From positions 310,586,250 through 310,650,249 of the forward strand of contig CATIUR010000001.1 in NCBI GenBank assembly GCA_949592205.1: a stretch of 64,000 bases of DNA, in the 5' to 3' direction. The notes below the pieces were generated by a model. The model was not told the DNA's origin and ran no database searches. It saw nothing but the letters and a program-made list of their open reading frames with translations. Of the stretch, positions 1 through 11,518 are shown piece by piece. How positions within the stretch are numbered: position 1 is the stretch's first letter; each line of letters starts with the position of its first letter. The translations under genes were made by a program, and so were the position numbers. The DNA is from Helichrysum umbraculigerum. Its lineage: Eukaryota > Streptophyta > Magnoliopsida > Asterales > Asteraceae.

Positions 1-1
1 C

Positions 2-3000
2 AAGGGTACGGAAGGAGCCATTGGACTAATCCGTTGGATAGAACGGATGGAATCCGTTTTTAACCTCTGCAACTGTACAGAGGAAGACAAGGTCAAATTC
101 TCTGCTTACACCTTTCAAGAAGGTGCACTTACGTGGTGGAACACCCACGCCAACTCTGTAGGCATCGAGATTGCAAACCAACTCCCCTGGGCTGAGCTGA
201 AGAAAAAGCTCAGAGAAAAATACTGCCCTGAAGAAGAACTACACCGTCTAGAGGAAGAGTTCTGACATTTGACGGTGCAGGGAACGGACATTGCTGGGTA
301 TACCACCAAATTCCAGCAGTTTGCGTTGTTATGCCCGGGTTTAGTTGATCCAAAGGAGAAGAGCATCAAAAGATATATCCGCGGCCTCCCTGAGTGTATT
401 CAGGGGAACGTCGCTTCATCTAAGCCAACCACTACTGAAAGTGCTATTCGGCTAGCACATGAGCTCATGGCGCTGGTTGTCAGCCGTGAGACACCCAATA
501 CCTCCTCCAACAACAAACGAAAACCCTCTGAGCACCAAAACCAACCAAACAAGAAAACCAACACCATTCAAGTTTACAACACCAATACTGAAACCAAACG
601 TAGCTACGCTGGAGATAGACCATACTGTTCCAAGTGTAACTACCACCATGACGGTCCATCCAGTACTCCCTGCAACAACTGCAGGAGGTACGGGCATTTG
701 ACCAAAGACTGCCGAGCCCCCAAATCCAACAACAACACCTCCAACAACAAAACCCAACAACCCAAATCCTGCTATGGATGCGGAGAGATCGGGCATTTCA
801 GGGATGCATGCCCCAAACGGAAGAACAAGGGCAACAACAACAACAACAACAATGCCAAGGGAAGAGCATTCTTTCTCAACTCCGGGGATGCCCGTCAGGA
901 CCCGAATGTGGTCACGGGTATGTTCCTCCTCAACAACTTAACTGCTTCTGTTCTTTTTGATACTGGTGCTGATAGAAGCTTTATATCTGATGAGTTTTGC
1001 CCACTACTTGACATCACTCCCGTTGCCTTAGATGTTAAGTACACCGTAGAACTTGCAAATGGTAAACTCATAGAAACCGATAGCGTGATACCTAATTGCA
1101 CTTTAAACCTAGCCGACGAAACCTTCTCAATCGATCTTATGCCGGTTGAAATAGGAAGTTTCGACGTCATCATTGGTATGGACTGGTTGTCCAAACATCG
1201 TGCTGAAATCGTTTGCTACGACAAGGTCGTTCGAATCCCTCTCGCCGCCGGTAGAACTTTGGTCATACAGGGGGAGACCGGTGGGACGAGACTAAACATC
1301 ATCTCTTGTTTGAAAACCCAAAAATTTCTGAGAAAGGGTTATCCAGCAATCCTCGCGCACATCATGGAGAAAAAGTCAGAGGAGAAGCGACTTGAGGATG
1401 TGTCAATTGTTCGAGACTTTCCAGAAGTCTTTCCCGAAGAACTACCTGGTCTGCCACCACTAAGACAGGTTGAGTTCTCAATCTATCTCGTGCCAGGTGC
1501 TGCACCTGTGGCCCGAGCACCATACCGTTTAGCACCATCTGAACTTCAGGAGTTGTCCACCCAATTACAGGAACTCCTGGAAAGGGGATTCATTAGGCCG
1601 AGTTCCTCACCTTGGGGTGCTCCGGTCCTATTCGTCAAAAAGAAAGATGGTTCTTTCAGAATGTGCGTCGACTATCGAGAGTTAAACAAATTGACCGTCA
1701 AGAACCGATATCCACTTCCTCGAATCGATGACCTGTTCGACCAACTTCAAGGATCGAGTTGTTATTCAAAGATTGATCTTCGGTCTGGTTATCATCAACT
1801 GCGTGTTCGTGACACTGATATTCCAAAAACCGCTTTCAGAACCCGTTACGGGCACTACGAATCCCAAGTGATGCCCTTTGGATTAACCAACGCACCGGCT
1901 GTATTCATGGACCTTATGAATCGGGTATGCAAGCCTTATCTCGACAAGTTCGTCATTGTCTTCATTGAAGACATCCTCATATACTCGCGAAACGAACAGG
2001 AACACGCGCAACATCTTCAAACCATCCTTGAACTACTTAAGCACGAGGAGCTGTACGCCAAATTCTCTAAGTGTGAGTTCTGGATGCAAACCGTTCAATT
2101 CGTTGGGCACGTTATCGATAATCAAGGAATTCATGTTGATCCATCGAAAATCGAGGCTATCAAAGACTGGCAATCGCCAACTACTCCAACCAAGATACAT
2201 CAATTCTTGGGATTGGCGGGGTATTATCGTCGGTTCATCGAAAACTTCTCAAAAATAGCCTTACCACTCACTACACTGAATCAAAAAGACAAAAAGTTCG
2301 ACTGGACTGAAAAACAAGAGTCAGCATTCCAACTTCTGAAACAAAAGCTTTGCAGTGCTCCAATCTTATCGTTACCCGAAGGCACCGACAACTTCGTGGT
2401 GTACTGCGATGCTTCACATCAAGGTCTCGGTTGCGTGTTGATGCAACGAGACAAAGTCATTGCTTACGCCTCACGACAACTCAAAATCCACGAAAAGAAC
2501 TACACTACGCATGACCTGGAACTTGAAGCAGTCGTTTTTGCTCTCAAAATCTGGAGACATTATCTTTACGGCACTAAGTGCACAATCTTCACCGACCACA
2601 AAAGTCTCCAACACATATTCGATCAAAAGGATCTCAACATGAGGCAACGTCGCTGGGTCGAGTTTCTTACCGACTACGACTGTGAAATCAAATACCATCC
2701 AGGGAAGGCAAATGTTGTTGCCGATGCCCTCAGTCGAAAAGAACGATCGAAACCACTTCGAGTTCGAGCCCTCAGTATGACTATTCACAATGCTCTAAAC
2801 ATTCAGATTCTCACTGCTCAACTCGAAGCCCTGAAAACCGATAACATCAAAAACGAAGCCTTGCGAGGCATGGAGAAACAATTCGAAATCAAGCCTAATG
2901 GAATTTGGTATTTCTCAAATCGAATCTGGTTGCCTAGTTTTGGGAACCTGCGAGACTTGGTGATGGATGAAGCTCACAAGTCAAAATACTCTATTCATCC

Positions 3001-4210
3001 GGGATCCGATAAAATGTATCACGGCATCAAGGATTTCTATTGGTGGCTGAACATGAAAGCCGAGATCGCCATCTATGTTAGCAAGTTCCTTACTTGCTCA
3101 AAAGTCAAAGCCGAGTATCAAAAACCTTCTGGTTTGCTTCAACAACCCGACATTCCTGAATGGAAATGGGAACAAATCGCCATGGATGTCATAACCAAGT
3201 TACCAAAGTCATCGAGCGGTTGCGATACCATTTGGGTGATCGTCGACCGTCTCACAAAGTCTGCTCACTTCCTGGCGATCAAAGAAACCGACAAAATGGA
3301 ATGCCTTACCCGAATCTATCTGAAAGAAATCGTAACCCGACACGGTGTTCCAATCTCGATTATCTCCGACAGGGATAGTCGTTTCACATCTCAATTTTGG
3401 CAGTCACTTCAAAAATCATTGGGTACCCGTCTCGATATGAGTACCGCATACCATCCTCAAACCGACGGCCAAAGTGAACGAACAATTCAAACACTGGAAG
3501 ACATGCTACGGGCCTGCGTAGTTGACTTCGGTGTAAACTGGGAACGACATCTACCATTGTGTGAGTTTTCGTACAACAATAGCTATCATACCAGCATCAA
3601 GGCTGCACCTTTCGAGGCACTGAACGGTCGTAAGTGCCGATCACCTATCTGTTGGACCGAAGTTGGGGATAGCCAACTCATGGGTCCGGAAATCATTCAC
3701 GAAACAACCGAGAAAATAGTCGAAATTCAAAACAAACTCAAAGCCGCACGTGATCGTCAGAAAAGTTATGCTGACGTGAGACGCAAACCACTCGAGTTCC
3801 AAGTTGGGGATCGAGTACTACTCAAAGTTTCACCTTGGAAAGGTGTCATCCGTTTCGGCAAACGCGGTAAACTGAACCCAAGATATATTGGACCTTTTGA
3901 GATCCTCGAGAGGATAGGTCCAGTGGCATATCGATTGCAACTGCCGGCCGAGCTTAGCAGTGTGCATCCCACTTTTCACATTTCAAATCTAAAGAAGTGT
4001 CTTTCTGATGAGACACTTATCATTCCACTCGATGAAATTCGAGTTGACGACAAGCTTCACTTTGTTGAAGAACCCGCCGAAATCATGGAGCGTGAGGTCA
4101 AACAACTCAAACAAAGTCGTATTCCCATCGTTAAAGTCAGGTGGAATTCGCGGCGTGGTCCGGAATTCACCTGGGAACGGGAAGTTCAAATGAAACTCAA
4201 GTATCCTTAG
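2..4210 (+). CDS. gag-pol: Gag-Pol polyprotein of element A (gag N-terminus outside window; one in-frame stop)
   Basis: One frame runs from base 2 to the stop at 4210, interrupted only by TGA at 263-265, where E and J have Trp (EEFWHL, VEFWNH). Numbering residues from base 269: CCHC knuckles begin at about 135 (CNNCRRYGHLTKDC) and 168 (CYGCGEIGH); protease DTGA at 231; RT catalytic motif at 565-568 reads FIED instead of the usual FIDD; RNase H Asp at 714 (YCDAS); integrase HHCC finger followed by a DD35E triad at 973, 1034 and 1070. The last 60 residues resemble a chromodomain (KVRW, FTWE). In the integrase finger the first Cys is Phe (bases 3086-3088), while E and J keep SKCLTC. The protein would package RNA, copy it and integrate cDNA. 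The frame is long, but three key positions are altered, so autonomous activity is doubtful. Confidence 0.92.
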
Positions 4211-4269
4211 TTGTTCACTGACACAACTCCAAACACGACTTCGACTTAAATTTCGGGATGAAATTCTTC

Positions 4270-4283
4270 TAACGGGGGGAGAA
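4270..4283 (+). other. Polypurine tract of element A
   Basis: The purine run AACGGGGGGAGAA lies directly against the LTR start TGTGACACCC. This is the normal primer position for plus-strand DNA synthesis. Equivalent tracts lie beside the LTRs of E (26219-26232) and J (58943-58955), read on the minus strand. Confidence 0.8.
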
Positions 4284-5239
4284 TGTGACACCCGTCAATT
4301 TAGGACTAGTAATTAGTGCCTAATCAAGTTTTAATACATGTAATTAGTTCTGTGTTAGGCTAATTTATGTATCAAGTAATTATATATTGTTGAATATATA
4401 TCTACACAATTATGCGATTTGTTTAAATCGTACAAGTTTTAATCAAATGGATTTCGACACAATTAATACGGATGTTGGTGAACGATTTTTATTAATTAAT
4501 ACAAATATTAATTAATAACATTGACGTATTTTGAATATTATATCAATACTGTTTCGTATCCAAGTGTTATTACACAAATAATATAAACGCGATTAAAATG
4601 CAAACGCGTAAGCAAAATGAAATAAATCATCATCTATAACATAATTATTAAGTATTTAGTGAAATACTTCAACAAAAATACTGAACAATTATTCGTATTT
4701 TAAAACGTATATTAAAACATATAAAATAAATATTTAACGTTTAAACGATCGGGAAAACGAACACCGCACGGAGCGCGATTGCACGGAGTTAAAAAGTGGA
4801 GACCCACACTCAGTGGGCCCCCACCAAAATCAGCCACCAAGAGGGGGTCATCACCTCCCCCTCACTTCACTTTTATCTTTCCATCTCTCTCTCTCTATCT
4901 AATTCTCTCTCAAAATTCCACCACCACACCACCACACTAAACCGCCAAATAACACCACCAAACACGCTCGAATCATCAAAATAATTACGGAAAAGGAATC
5001 ACCTCAATGCGATCTACACTTCCATCTTTCCGGATTTTCAATCCGACACCACGTAAGTTTCCGACAAATTCTCGAAACCTCTCGTTTTAACTTGTTTTTA
5101 CGTTTTTATGGTTTATATAAGTGTATATATGCCTATTAAACAAGTGAAACACGAATTTACAGCTTAAAAATGGGTTAGATTTGAGTTTTGGGTCGAAAAT
5201 CTTCGACAGTTGCTGGGTTCTGTTTTGGTGTTCATCTTT

Positions 5240-5525
5240 GCGACACAAGCCTTGTGTCGCAGGTTGTGTCGCATAAAACCCCTTGTGTCGTATTTTGTGT
5301 CGTAAAAACCTTGTTGTGTCGGACCGTTTGTGACACAATGTTATGTCGCACCTTATGTCGCAAATCCCATGCGACACAATCACTATGTCGCTGTTGAATC
5401 AGCATCGTACGCTTATGCGACACAATCCTTGTGTCGCTAAGCCCTTGTGTCGCTAAGCCCTTGTGTCGCACTTCTATGTGACACAACCCTTGTGTCGCAT
5501 GACAAATTATCGTGTCGCATAAAAC
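5240..5525 (+). repeat. Cluster of GTGTCGC / GCGACAC motifs in LTR A
   Basis: More than a dozen copies of TGTGTCGC or its complement occur at irregular 15-40 bp spacing, just downstream of the proposed leader donor. Both orientations are present, so the transcript could form many small hairpins. Related clusters lie at the matching place in E and K, with a variant in B. Confidence 0.85.
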
Positions 5526-5566
5526 AGAATAGTTACAACTTTTTACTAAGTGTCGGGACCTAAATT

Positions 5567-5700
5567 TTATCACTTGATTTCACCCAAATTCAAGTCCAGA
5601 TGCAATTTTATCACTTGATTTCACCCAAATTCAAGCCCCTTGGACCCCGCCAGGGGTTGCCACCCCTGGAACCCCGCTAACCAAGGGCGCTGCCCCCGTA
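5567..5700 (+). repeat. 41-bp duplication and GC-rich palindromic block in LTR A
   Basis: The phrase CACTTGATTTCACCC occurs at 5571 and again at 5612, a 41-bp period. It is followed by a GC-rich block with the perfect stem-loop CAGGGGTTGCCACCCCTG. The same pair of features, in reverse, is in solo LTR K (37858-38047). Confidence 0.75.
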
Positions 5701-6884
5701 TTTAGATTCTGTAAGCACATTTCTCACCAAGTGTCAAACTTGTACAACTTCAAAACGCTTATGCGATACAACTTTTTCAAACATAATGGAATTGGCTTTT
5801 CAAGTATAACGTTTCAAAATCAATGTGATAATATCAAAACTATTATTACAATTAATCACCAACGGGCCGTACATGTTTTCAAACATACAATTCAATCAAC
5901 CAAATCGTAGTAATTTGGACAAGTCAATTAACCAAATCGGGGTAATTTGGACAAACAACTACAAAGGTAGTCTTTCGAGATGCCTAAACAATTAATAACC
6001 ATCACGTGTCATGGACACCCTCAGGTTACAAGTCTGCGGACCACACTTCAAGACAAATCAATCCAAGTTATTAATCCAAACTCTCAAGACTCAGGTGAGT
6101 CTCATGGCCCCTACTTTACTGCTTTTCAATCAGGGGTGTGATATTATTGCTCGTTTTGTTTTACAAGTTGAACGCAAGTACAAATCAAATCAAATACTAC
6201 ATGAGTTGCAAGCTAATCAATTTAAAGCCCTCCATAGCATAGTCTGGTAATACGTAGTAGCGTGAATGTTAGTATATGATATCATATAGGATTGACAACC
6301 CTCGTCCGGGTTAGCACGCACTAACTGGTCAAACGGACGTATTAGCATTTGGGAAGACGAGTGTGGATTAGGCACTCGTTGGAGGCATTTCAAGTTAGGT
6401 TTCTTTAAGTGGGCCTAACAACTCAAGTTAAGCTCATACTATGTGCTAATGGCTGTATAACTTTTATTTTGCTTAATTGCATTTTAAATTCAATTATTAA
6501 ATCTTACGGTTCATACAAATATATGTGTTGACATACAAACTTGTGAGCTCACCAGCGTTTAGCTGACCAATTTTAGCATGTATCACAGGTGACCAGCAGT
6601 ATGTTGGACTGCTCAAGTAAGGATCAATTAGCTCGAGTCATCATGCAAACAACCAGAGATTTAGCTGCATTATTATATTTTGTATAGATTAATTATGTAC
6701 TTAAATCTCTCAATTTCCAAGCTGAGCTGATGTAAACAATATTTTGATGTAAACTTTTGTTTTATCAATACAAGTCCAGAACGACGCATATAGTGGTTGT
6801 TCATTATATATCTTTGTGTTGTGATTATTGATTCGTAACACCCAAAACGTGCTTCCGCTAAACAATAAATTTGGGGGTGTTACA

Positions 6885-9657
6885 TAAGACATCGTACTTC
6901 AAATTGTTAACAAAAACGTATAATTTAAACGTCACGCGACTAAACAATCGAAAAACGAATCCGTAAACAATACCGACACCATAACCAAACATTTTTATAA
7001 ATGTTTTCTAAGTATTATGAGTAATACTTCAATTTAAAAATATCGAAATTCGAATGACATTTAAAATACGTACGTATTACGTATAAATTACAAACGAACG
7101 GGTAAACGAACACAGATAAAATACTAACCATTGGAGACAAGATTTAACAATCTTGGCACCACTTTTTGACTTGCCAAAGTCAGCCAACATGATCCCAAAA
7201 AAGGGGATCATGTTCTTGACTCTTAAACCTCAACACACCCTTATGATTTCTTCCATTTCCATTTTCATTTATATCACTACTCTCTCTCTAGAAAACACAC
7301 ACTCTTTTCTTTCTTTCTTCCTCCACCCCACGGCTCCATCACCACCATCATTATTCACCATCAAACCATCTTGGATCATCAAACCGATTGGAGCAAAGAT
7401 GATCACCTCGACGAGAGCAACGTTCCTATCTTTTCGGATTCTTCAAACACTCATTGTAAGAATCCCTACACTTTCGTAAAATACTTTTATTATGTTTATA
7501 TAGATGTTATATTGTTCATACAACTTGTTAATGTCCAAAAATCATAATGAAAAACTTTTTTCGAACACCTAAGTATGAAGGCAGATTCTGTCCCAGAAAA
7601 TACGTCACACAAAAATGTCCATATCTTGAGTTCTAGGAAGAATTAGACAACGAAACACATACCAAAATTTTCGTATGGAAGAGATCTACAAAAAGTTCTC
7701 CTTTGACCATTTCTATAAATCTACGTATTTTTGTGTAGAGCTCAATCTTTGGGCTGTAGCTGTGCTTGGACCTAATCCGACCACTGTTCATTTCCATTTT
7801 TGTTAAAAATAGTAAATGAACATATAAAAATACCATAAAGTGTATAAATGAACTAGACATATATGAGGACATGTGTGATTTTTGGTTAGGATTGAATCGG
7901 AATAGAAATGGGTGAAATCGCGAGTCAAAACCGAGTAAAAATCTGGAACTATTAAACTTAGGGACTGTTTTAGTCATTTTACAATACCGACACTTCGGGT
8001 CAACCATAAAACGTAACGACAATTTTATAAAGATTATTTAACATATTTTAGACTTCCCTAAAAGTTTCGGGTCAAACCGAACATGTTTGACCTAGTCAAC
8101 AAAAACGAACACTTAAACAAAAACGGGAAATCTCAGACCTGCGACAATACCATTGTCGCATGAACAGTGTTCCGAGAATCCATTGTCGCATCACTATTGT
8201 CGGAATCATGATTGTCGCATGAACAGTGTTCCGAGAATCCATTGTCGCATCACTATTGTCAGAATCATGATTGTCGCATGAACAGTAACCAAACCCTATT
8301 GTCGCATCACTATTGTCGGATAAACTCGATTGTCGTAGCATCATTGTCGCAAAAACTAACACTTTTATACTTGAAACCGCCCGATAATCGCTATTGTCTC
8401 ATAAATAGTAACGTGCTATTGTCTCATGAATAGCAATTCCCGACAATCCTTATTGTCTCATGAATAGTGTTTAACACTAACTTCGCGTAAACGACTTTTC
8501 AAACAAGACAATATCACAATATACTTGATTCAACGTCAATACAATATTTGGAATAACTCGGAAACATATGACACATATACTTATGTAAGTATACAACGAG
8601 ACCAACATAATAATAATGCTTTTAATAATCATTATTACAAAGCTCACCAATGGGCCGTACAGGTTTTCAAAACTCAAACTAATCAACTAACAACCAAATC
8701 ATTTGGACATTACTAGTTGGATGAACAACTAGCATGGACGGTCTTTGGAGACGTCTACATATACTTATAACCTTGCGCGTTTTGAACGCCCGGCAGGTTA
8801 CAGTCTTCGGACAACATCACCTTGTGCAACATCATACTTGCTTGTTAGCAACACACCAGACTAAGGTGAGTCTCATAGCCCCTTTTTAAATGCTTTTACC
8901 TAGGGGTGAGATACATGCTCGTTTTGTTTTACATGTGAACACAAGTATCAAAACATCGCTATATGCTACATGAGTTAATTTCATCTAATCAATTTAAATT
9001 CCTCCATCACATAGTTTGTTAATATGATTTAGCGTGAATGTTAGTGTATGGTACCATATGGGATTGACAATCCCCGTCCGAGTTAGCAAGCACTAACCCG
9101 TCAAATGGACGCATTATCATTTGTTCAGTATGAGTGTTGATTAGGCACTCATAGGGAGGCACCTCGATCAGGTCCTTGAATGTGGATCCTGACCCCCTCA
9201 GTTAAACTCAAACTATGGACTCATGGCTGCATGTACATTCATTATTTGTTTGATTACAAATCATTATATAAATCTTGTGGTTCATCAATATCATTTACTC
9301 ATATACACCTGTGAGCTCACCAGCTTTTTAGCTGACCTTTTAGCATGTTATCTCAGGTACTTAGCAGTAGGTTGACTGCCCATCAGGATACTTTCGCTCG
9401 AGTCACATGCAATCATTAAACATCAAGAGATTTCCTTGCATATCTATATTTTGTATAATTGAAAATGTACTAGAATCTCTCAGGGTAATCATGTGAACTC
9501 AATATAATGTAAACAGTTTGTAAACTCTTATGTTATATCAATGTATTTTGTAAGCGACGGATATAGAGTCGTTCATTATGTATCTTATGTGCTTGATTAT
9601 TTATTAGTCGCGCCCCGACCCAATTCGCTTCCGCAACCCGAATTAGGAGGTGCTACA
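6885..9657 (+). repeat. LTR B: right part of an older chromovirus-type LTR, split by element A
   Basis: This begins abruptly where A ends and finishes with AGGAGGTGCTACA, an LTR-like end, before unrelated sequence. It has the family layout: U3 block near 7095, CT-rich leader (7265-7330), donor GTAAGA at 7456, short exon 8797-8865 flanked by GGCAG and GTGAGT, acceptor CTCAG at 9352-9356, and an AT-rich tail. Its left part should lie beyond the window. No coding sequence is seen; the short open frames here are not conserved in the sister LTRs. Confidence 0.75.
8152..8290 (+). repeat. 59-bp tandem repeat in LTR B
   Basis: ATTGTCGCATGAACAGT begins at 8152, 8211 and 8270, so there are two full 59-bp units and a partial third. 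Looser ATTGTCGCAT and ATTGTCTCATGAATAG copies continue to about 8470. The array lies in proposed intron 1, where A has GTGTCGC motifs. Confidence 0.85.
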
Positions 9658-9908
9658 GTACCGTATGCGGTATAGGTGCAATTAGATGATATTGACATTC
9701 CCTAGGATATAGCCCACTTTTCAAATGTCTCTTCAAGCCCAAAACCCTTTCCGATGCTCATTTTAAGTATCGATGATCCATCTAGTAAACCCCTGTTGAG
9801 CCTAAACCTTTCATTTCTTCCAAACCCTAAATATTGAAACCTACCTTCCCAAATCCCAAAACCTTATTTTAGAATCTCTGAGGTAATGAAAAACATCTTG
9901 AAGAATAT
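9658..9908 (+). mobile_element. Fragment of Athila-like element H internal region (left piece)
   Basis: The stretch TAGGTGCAATTAGATGA through CCTGTTGAGCCTAA matches, in reverse, the 3' non-coding part of element F near 12450-12600. The piece is therefore the same region of another Athila-like element in + orientation. H resumes at 36409 on the far side of F, with aatat duplicated at 9904-9908 and 36409-36413. No reading frame is visible. Confidence 0.7.
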
Positions 9909-11518
9909 TGTTACACCCGCAACGGTCGTTTTTGAAGCGGGCACAACAGTGGGTTGTTTTAAATTTATAGAGCTGGGGAAATCCTAAGCTAATACTACTT
10001 TCAGCCCTAATTAGGTTACTAGGGTAGTAAGCGGTATGTTGACTCAGGTGTCGTTCTTACACTACAACGGGCATGGGATCTTAGGTGTTCTAATTACCTT
10101 TGGTGATTTAGCCAGGGTTTAACTAAAGTGGATTTGGTTTTGGTTTTATAACTAATCTAAGGAAATCAAAATGAAAGCAAGAAAGGAAAAGGTGTTTGTA
10201 CGGAGGCTCAAAGAACAGTGGATACGAAAGTGTTTACTATGATGCCGGTATATGATTTGAGTAAGTAGTTATGGGTGTTTAAGCCACTAATTATGATGAT
10301 TAATCCATTGAGTAACCGGAAACTTAAATCAACACGAAGTATTATACCTACGGTAATTCCTTAGCTTTTCCCACGTATTTAAACGTTATACGAAGTACTG
10401 TGCCGTTTTATGGTTTTTCCTTAGCATTGATTCAAACTGCCGGTTTGCTCATTGGATACCCTATATTATTAATGAACTATAATTACGATCCTATCAAATA
10501 TCTAACGTAAAGGTCTCTACAATCAGATAAGTAATATGTCACATGGATAGCAATTATATAGTGTCAAATACACCGGAAGTTCTCCCAAATGTACTGATCA
10601 ATTCAATTAACAGTTATTCTCTAATCCTATTCCCCAATCTCTGACAAATGTGTGTCGGTATCATGGCACGAATTGTTGAATAAACAATAATGTGAACAGG
10701 AGTTACCCTACGGAATAGGTTGGATTAACTTGTCTAACGGTCAATTAAATTGTTCATCATTAATCATACAAACCATCATAACTATTACATGCACATTACT
10801 TTACTAAATAAACATCAACTTATATCTGAAAACCCTGATCATGCAGTTACATATGGTAATCAGAAGGGCAGTTCTAGCATGCAGCATTTCTAAAGCAACA
10901 ATCAAACAAGAACATGCCATGTACGGCCCTGTGGTGGCCGTGTGCGGCCCTCTACAGGCCGTGTACGGATTTGTGGAGGCCGTGTACGGCCCTGTGGTGG
11001 CCGTGTGCTTGGCCGTGTGGTTTTTCTGACTTTTCTCGTTGCTTCGGAAGGCCGTATCTTCTTCGTTTTGCGTCCGTTTGTCTTGATTTTTCGCCTATGA
11101 CTTCATAATTCGGTTACGCTTCTAATGATGAATTTGGTAGGAATTGGATGTGTGGGGCCCGGGCGTGTCCAGAATACGTTTTGTAGTCTTCGACTGTGCT
11201 GTTTCTTGCATAACTTTTTCATCCTTGATCCGTTTTGAGCAATCCTTATATACACGCTCTCATAATCTCCATAGCTAAAAAATAAGATAATTGTGAGGCC
11301 TTGGTATGGAGTTTACAGTAGATTTAGGGTTTGGCTCAATTTGGTGCCTATTTCAGTGTATTTTCAGCCCTTTACGTATAGTTTTGGAAAGTCCGTCAAG
11401 TTTTCACCTTTATAACAAAATATGATAAATAATGATGTTTTAAGAATGTTTTTGTTATAAAAGGCCTAAATATGGGGTCAATAATGTAGGTAAAAATGTG
11501 ACTTTTTGCATTACATCA
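9909..11518 (-). repeat. 3' LTR of element F (left copy, 1610 bp, internally deleted)
   Basis: On the plus strand it runs from TGTTACACCCGC to TTACATCA. It matches the right LTR but lacks about 970 bp (right-copy positions near 34836-35815), the part holding the TATA box and CT-rich leader. The join lies at about 10916, between CAAGAACATGC and CATGTACGG. The palindrome array next to the join is kept. Confidence 0.85.
10918..11020 (-). repeat. 21-bp tandem array with GTACGG cores in F left LTR
   Basis: GTACGG or near variants start at 10921, 10942, 10963, 10984 and about 11005, exactly 21 bp apart. Units contain GGCCGTGTACGGCC, close to a perfect palindrome. The same array is in the right LTR at 35818-35907. 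Confidence 0.88.

Larger units (their letters stand above)
5053..6588 (+). promoter_or_regulatory. Putative split leader in LTR A: two introns around a 70-nt exon
   Basis: Proposed intron 1 is 5053-6024 (GTAAGT...CTCAG). Exon 2 is 6025-6094, starting GTTACAAGTCTGCGGAC and ending GACTCAG. Proposed intron 2 is 6095-6588 (GTGAGT...TATCACAG). The same signals recur at matching places in LTRs B, D, E (both), J and, except for the last acceptor, K. Splicing is inferred; only sequence conservation is seen. Confidence 0.5.
1..6884 (+). mobile_element. Element A: Ty3/gypsy chromovirus-like (Tekay/Del type) retrotransposon, 5' end outside window
   Basis: The order is gag, protease, reverse transcriptase, RNase H, integrase, a chromodomain-like tail, a polypurine tract and the 3' LTR. 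The 5' LTR and gag start lie left of base 1. The pol order and a C-terminal chromodomain define chromoviruses; the Tekay/Del assignment is from protein style only. The element ends at TGTTACA (6884). The next bases, taaga, would be the target duplication, but the left copy is out of view. A sits in the related LTR B. Its frame is far better kept than those of E, F or J, so it is probably the youngest gypsy insertion here. Confidence 0.9.
4284..6884 (+). repeat. 3' LTR of element A (2601 bp)
   Basis: It starts TGTGACACCC next to the polypurine tract and ends GGGGGTGTTACA, giving imperfect inverted ends. A U3 block at about 4748-4785 (GGGAAAACGAACACCGCACG) recurs in E and K. A CT-rich stretch follows (4860-4920). 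Splice-like signals are a donor GTAAGT at 5053, a short exon at 6025-6094 ending in GTGAGT, and an acceptor ending at 6588. The tail (about 6660-6800) is AT-rich and likely holds the poly(A) region. Confidence 0.88.

Noticed and set aside
452..796. Antisense Gly/Val-rich frame over element A gag
   Set aside because: Shadow of the Asn- and Thr-rich gag linker on the other strand.
5232..5573. Antisense open frame across the GTGTCGC cluster
   Set aside because: It only translates the short repeat (HKGL/CDT-like words) and has no conservation in sister LTRs.
7153..7479. 108-codon frame in LTR B leader
   Set aside because: It lies in the CT-rich leader, has low complexity and no homologous frame in LTRs A, E or K.
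8096..8433. Overlapping frames in both strands of LTR B
   Set aside because: They read the 59-bp tandem repeat and are artefacts of repeat phase.
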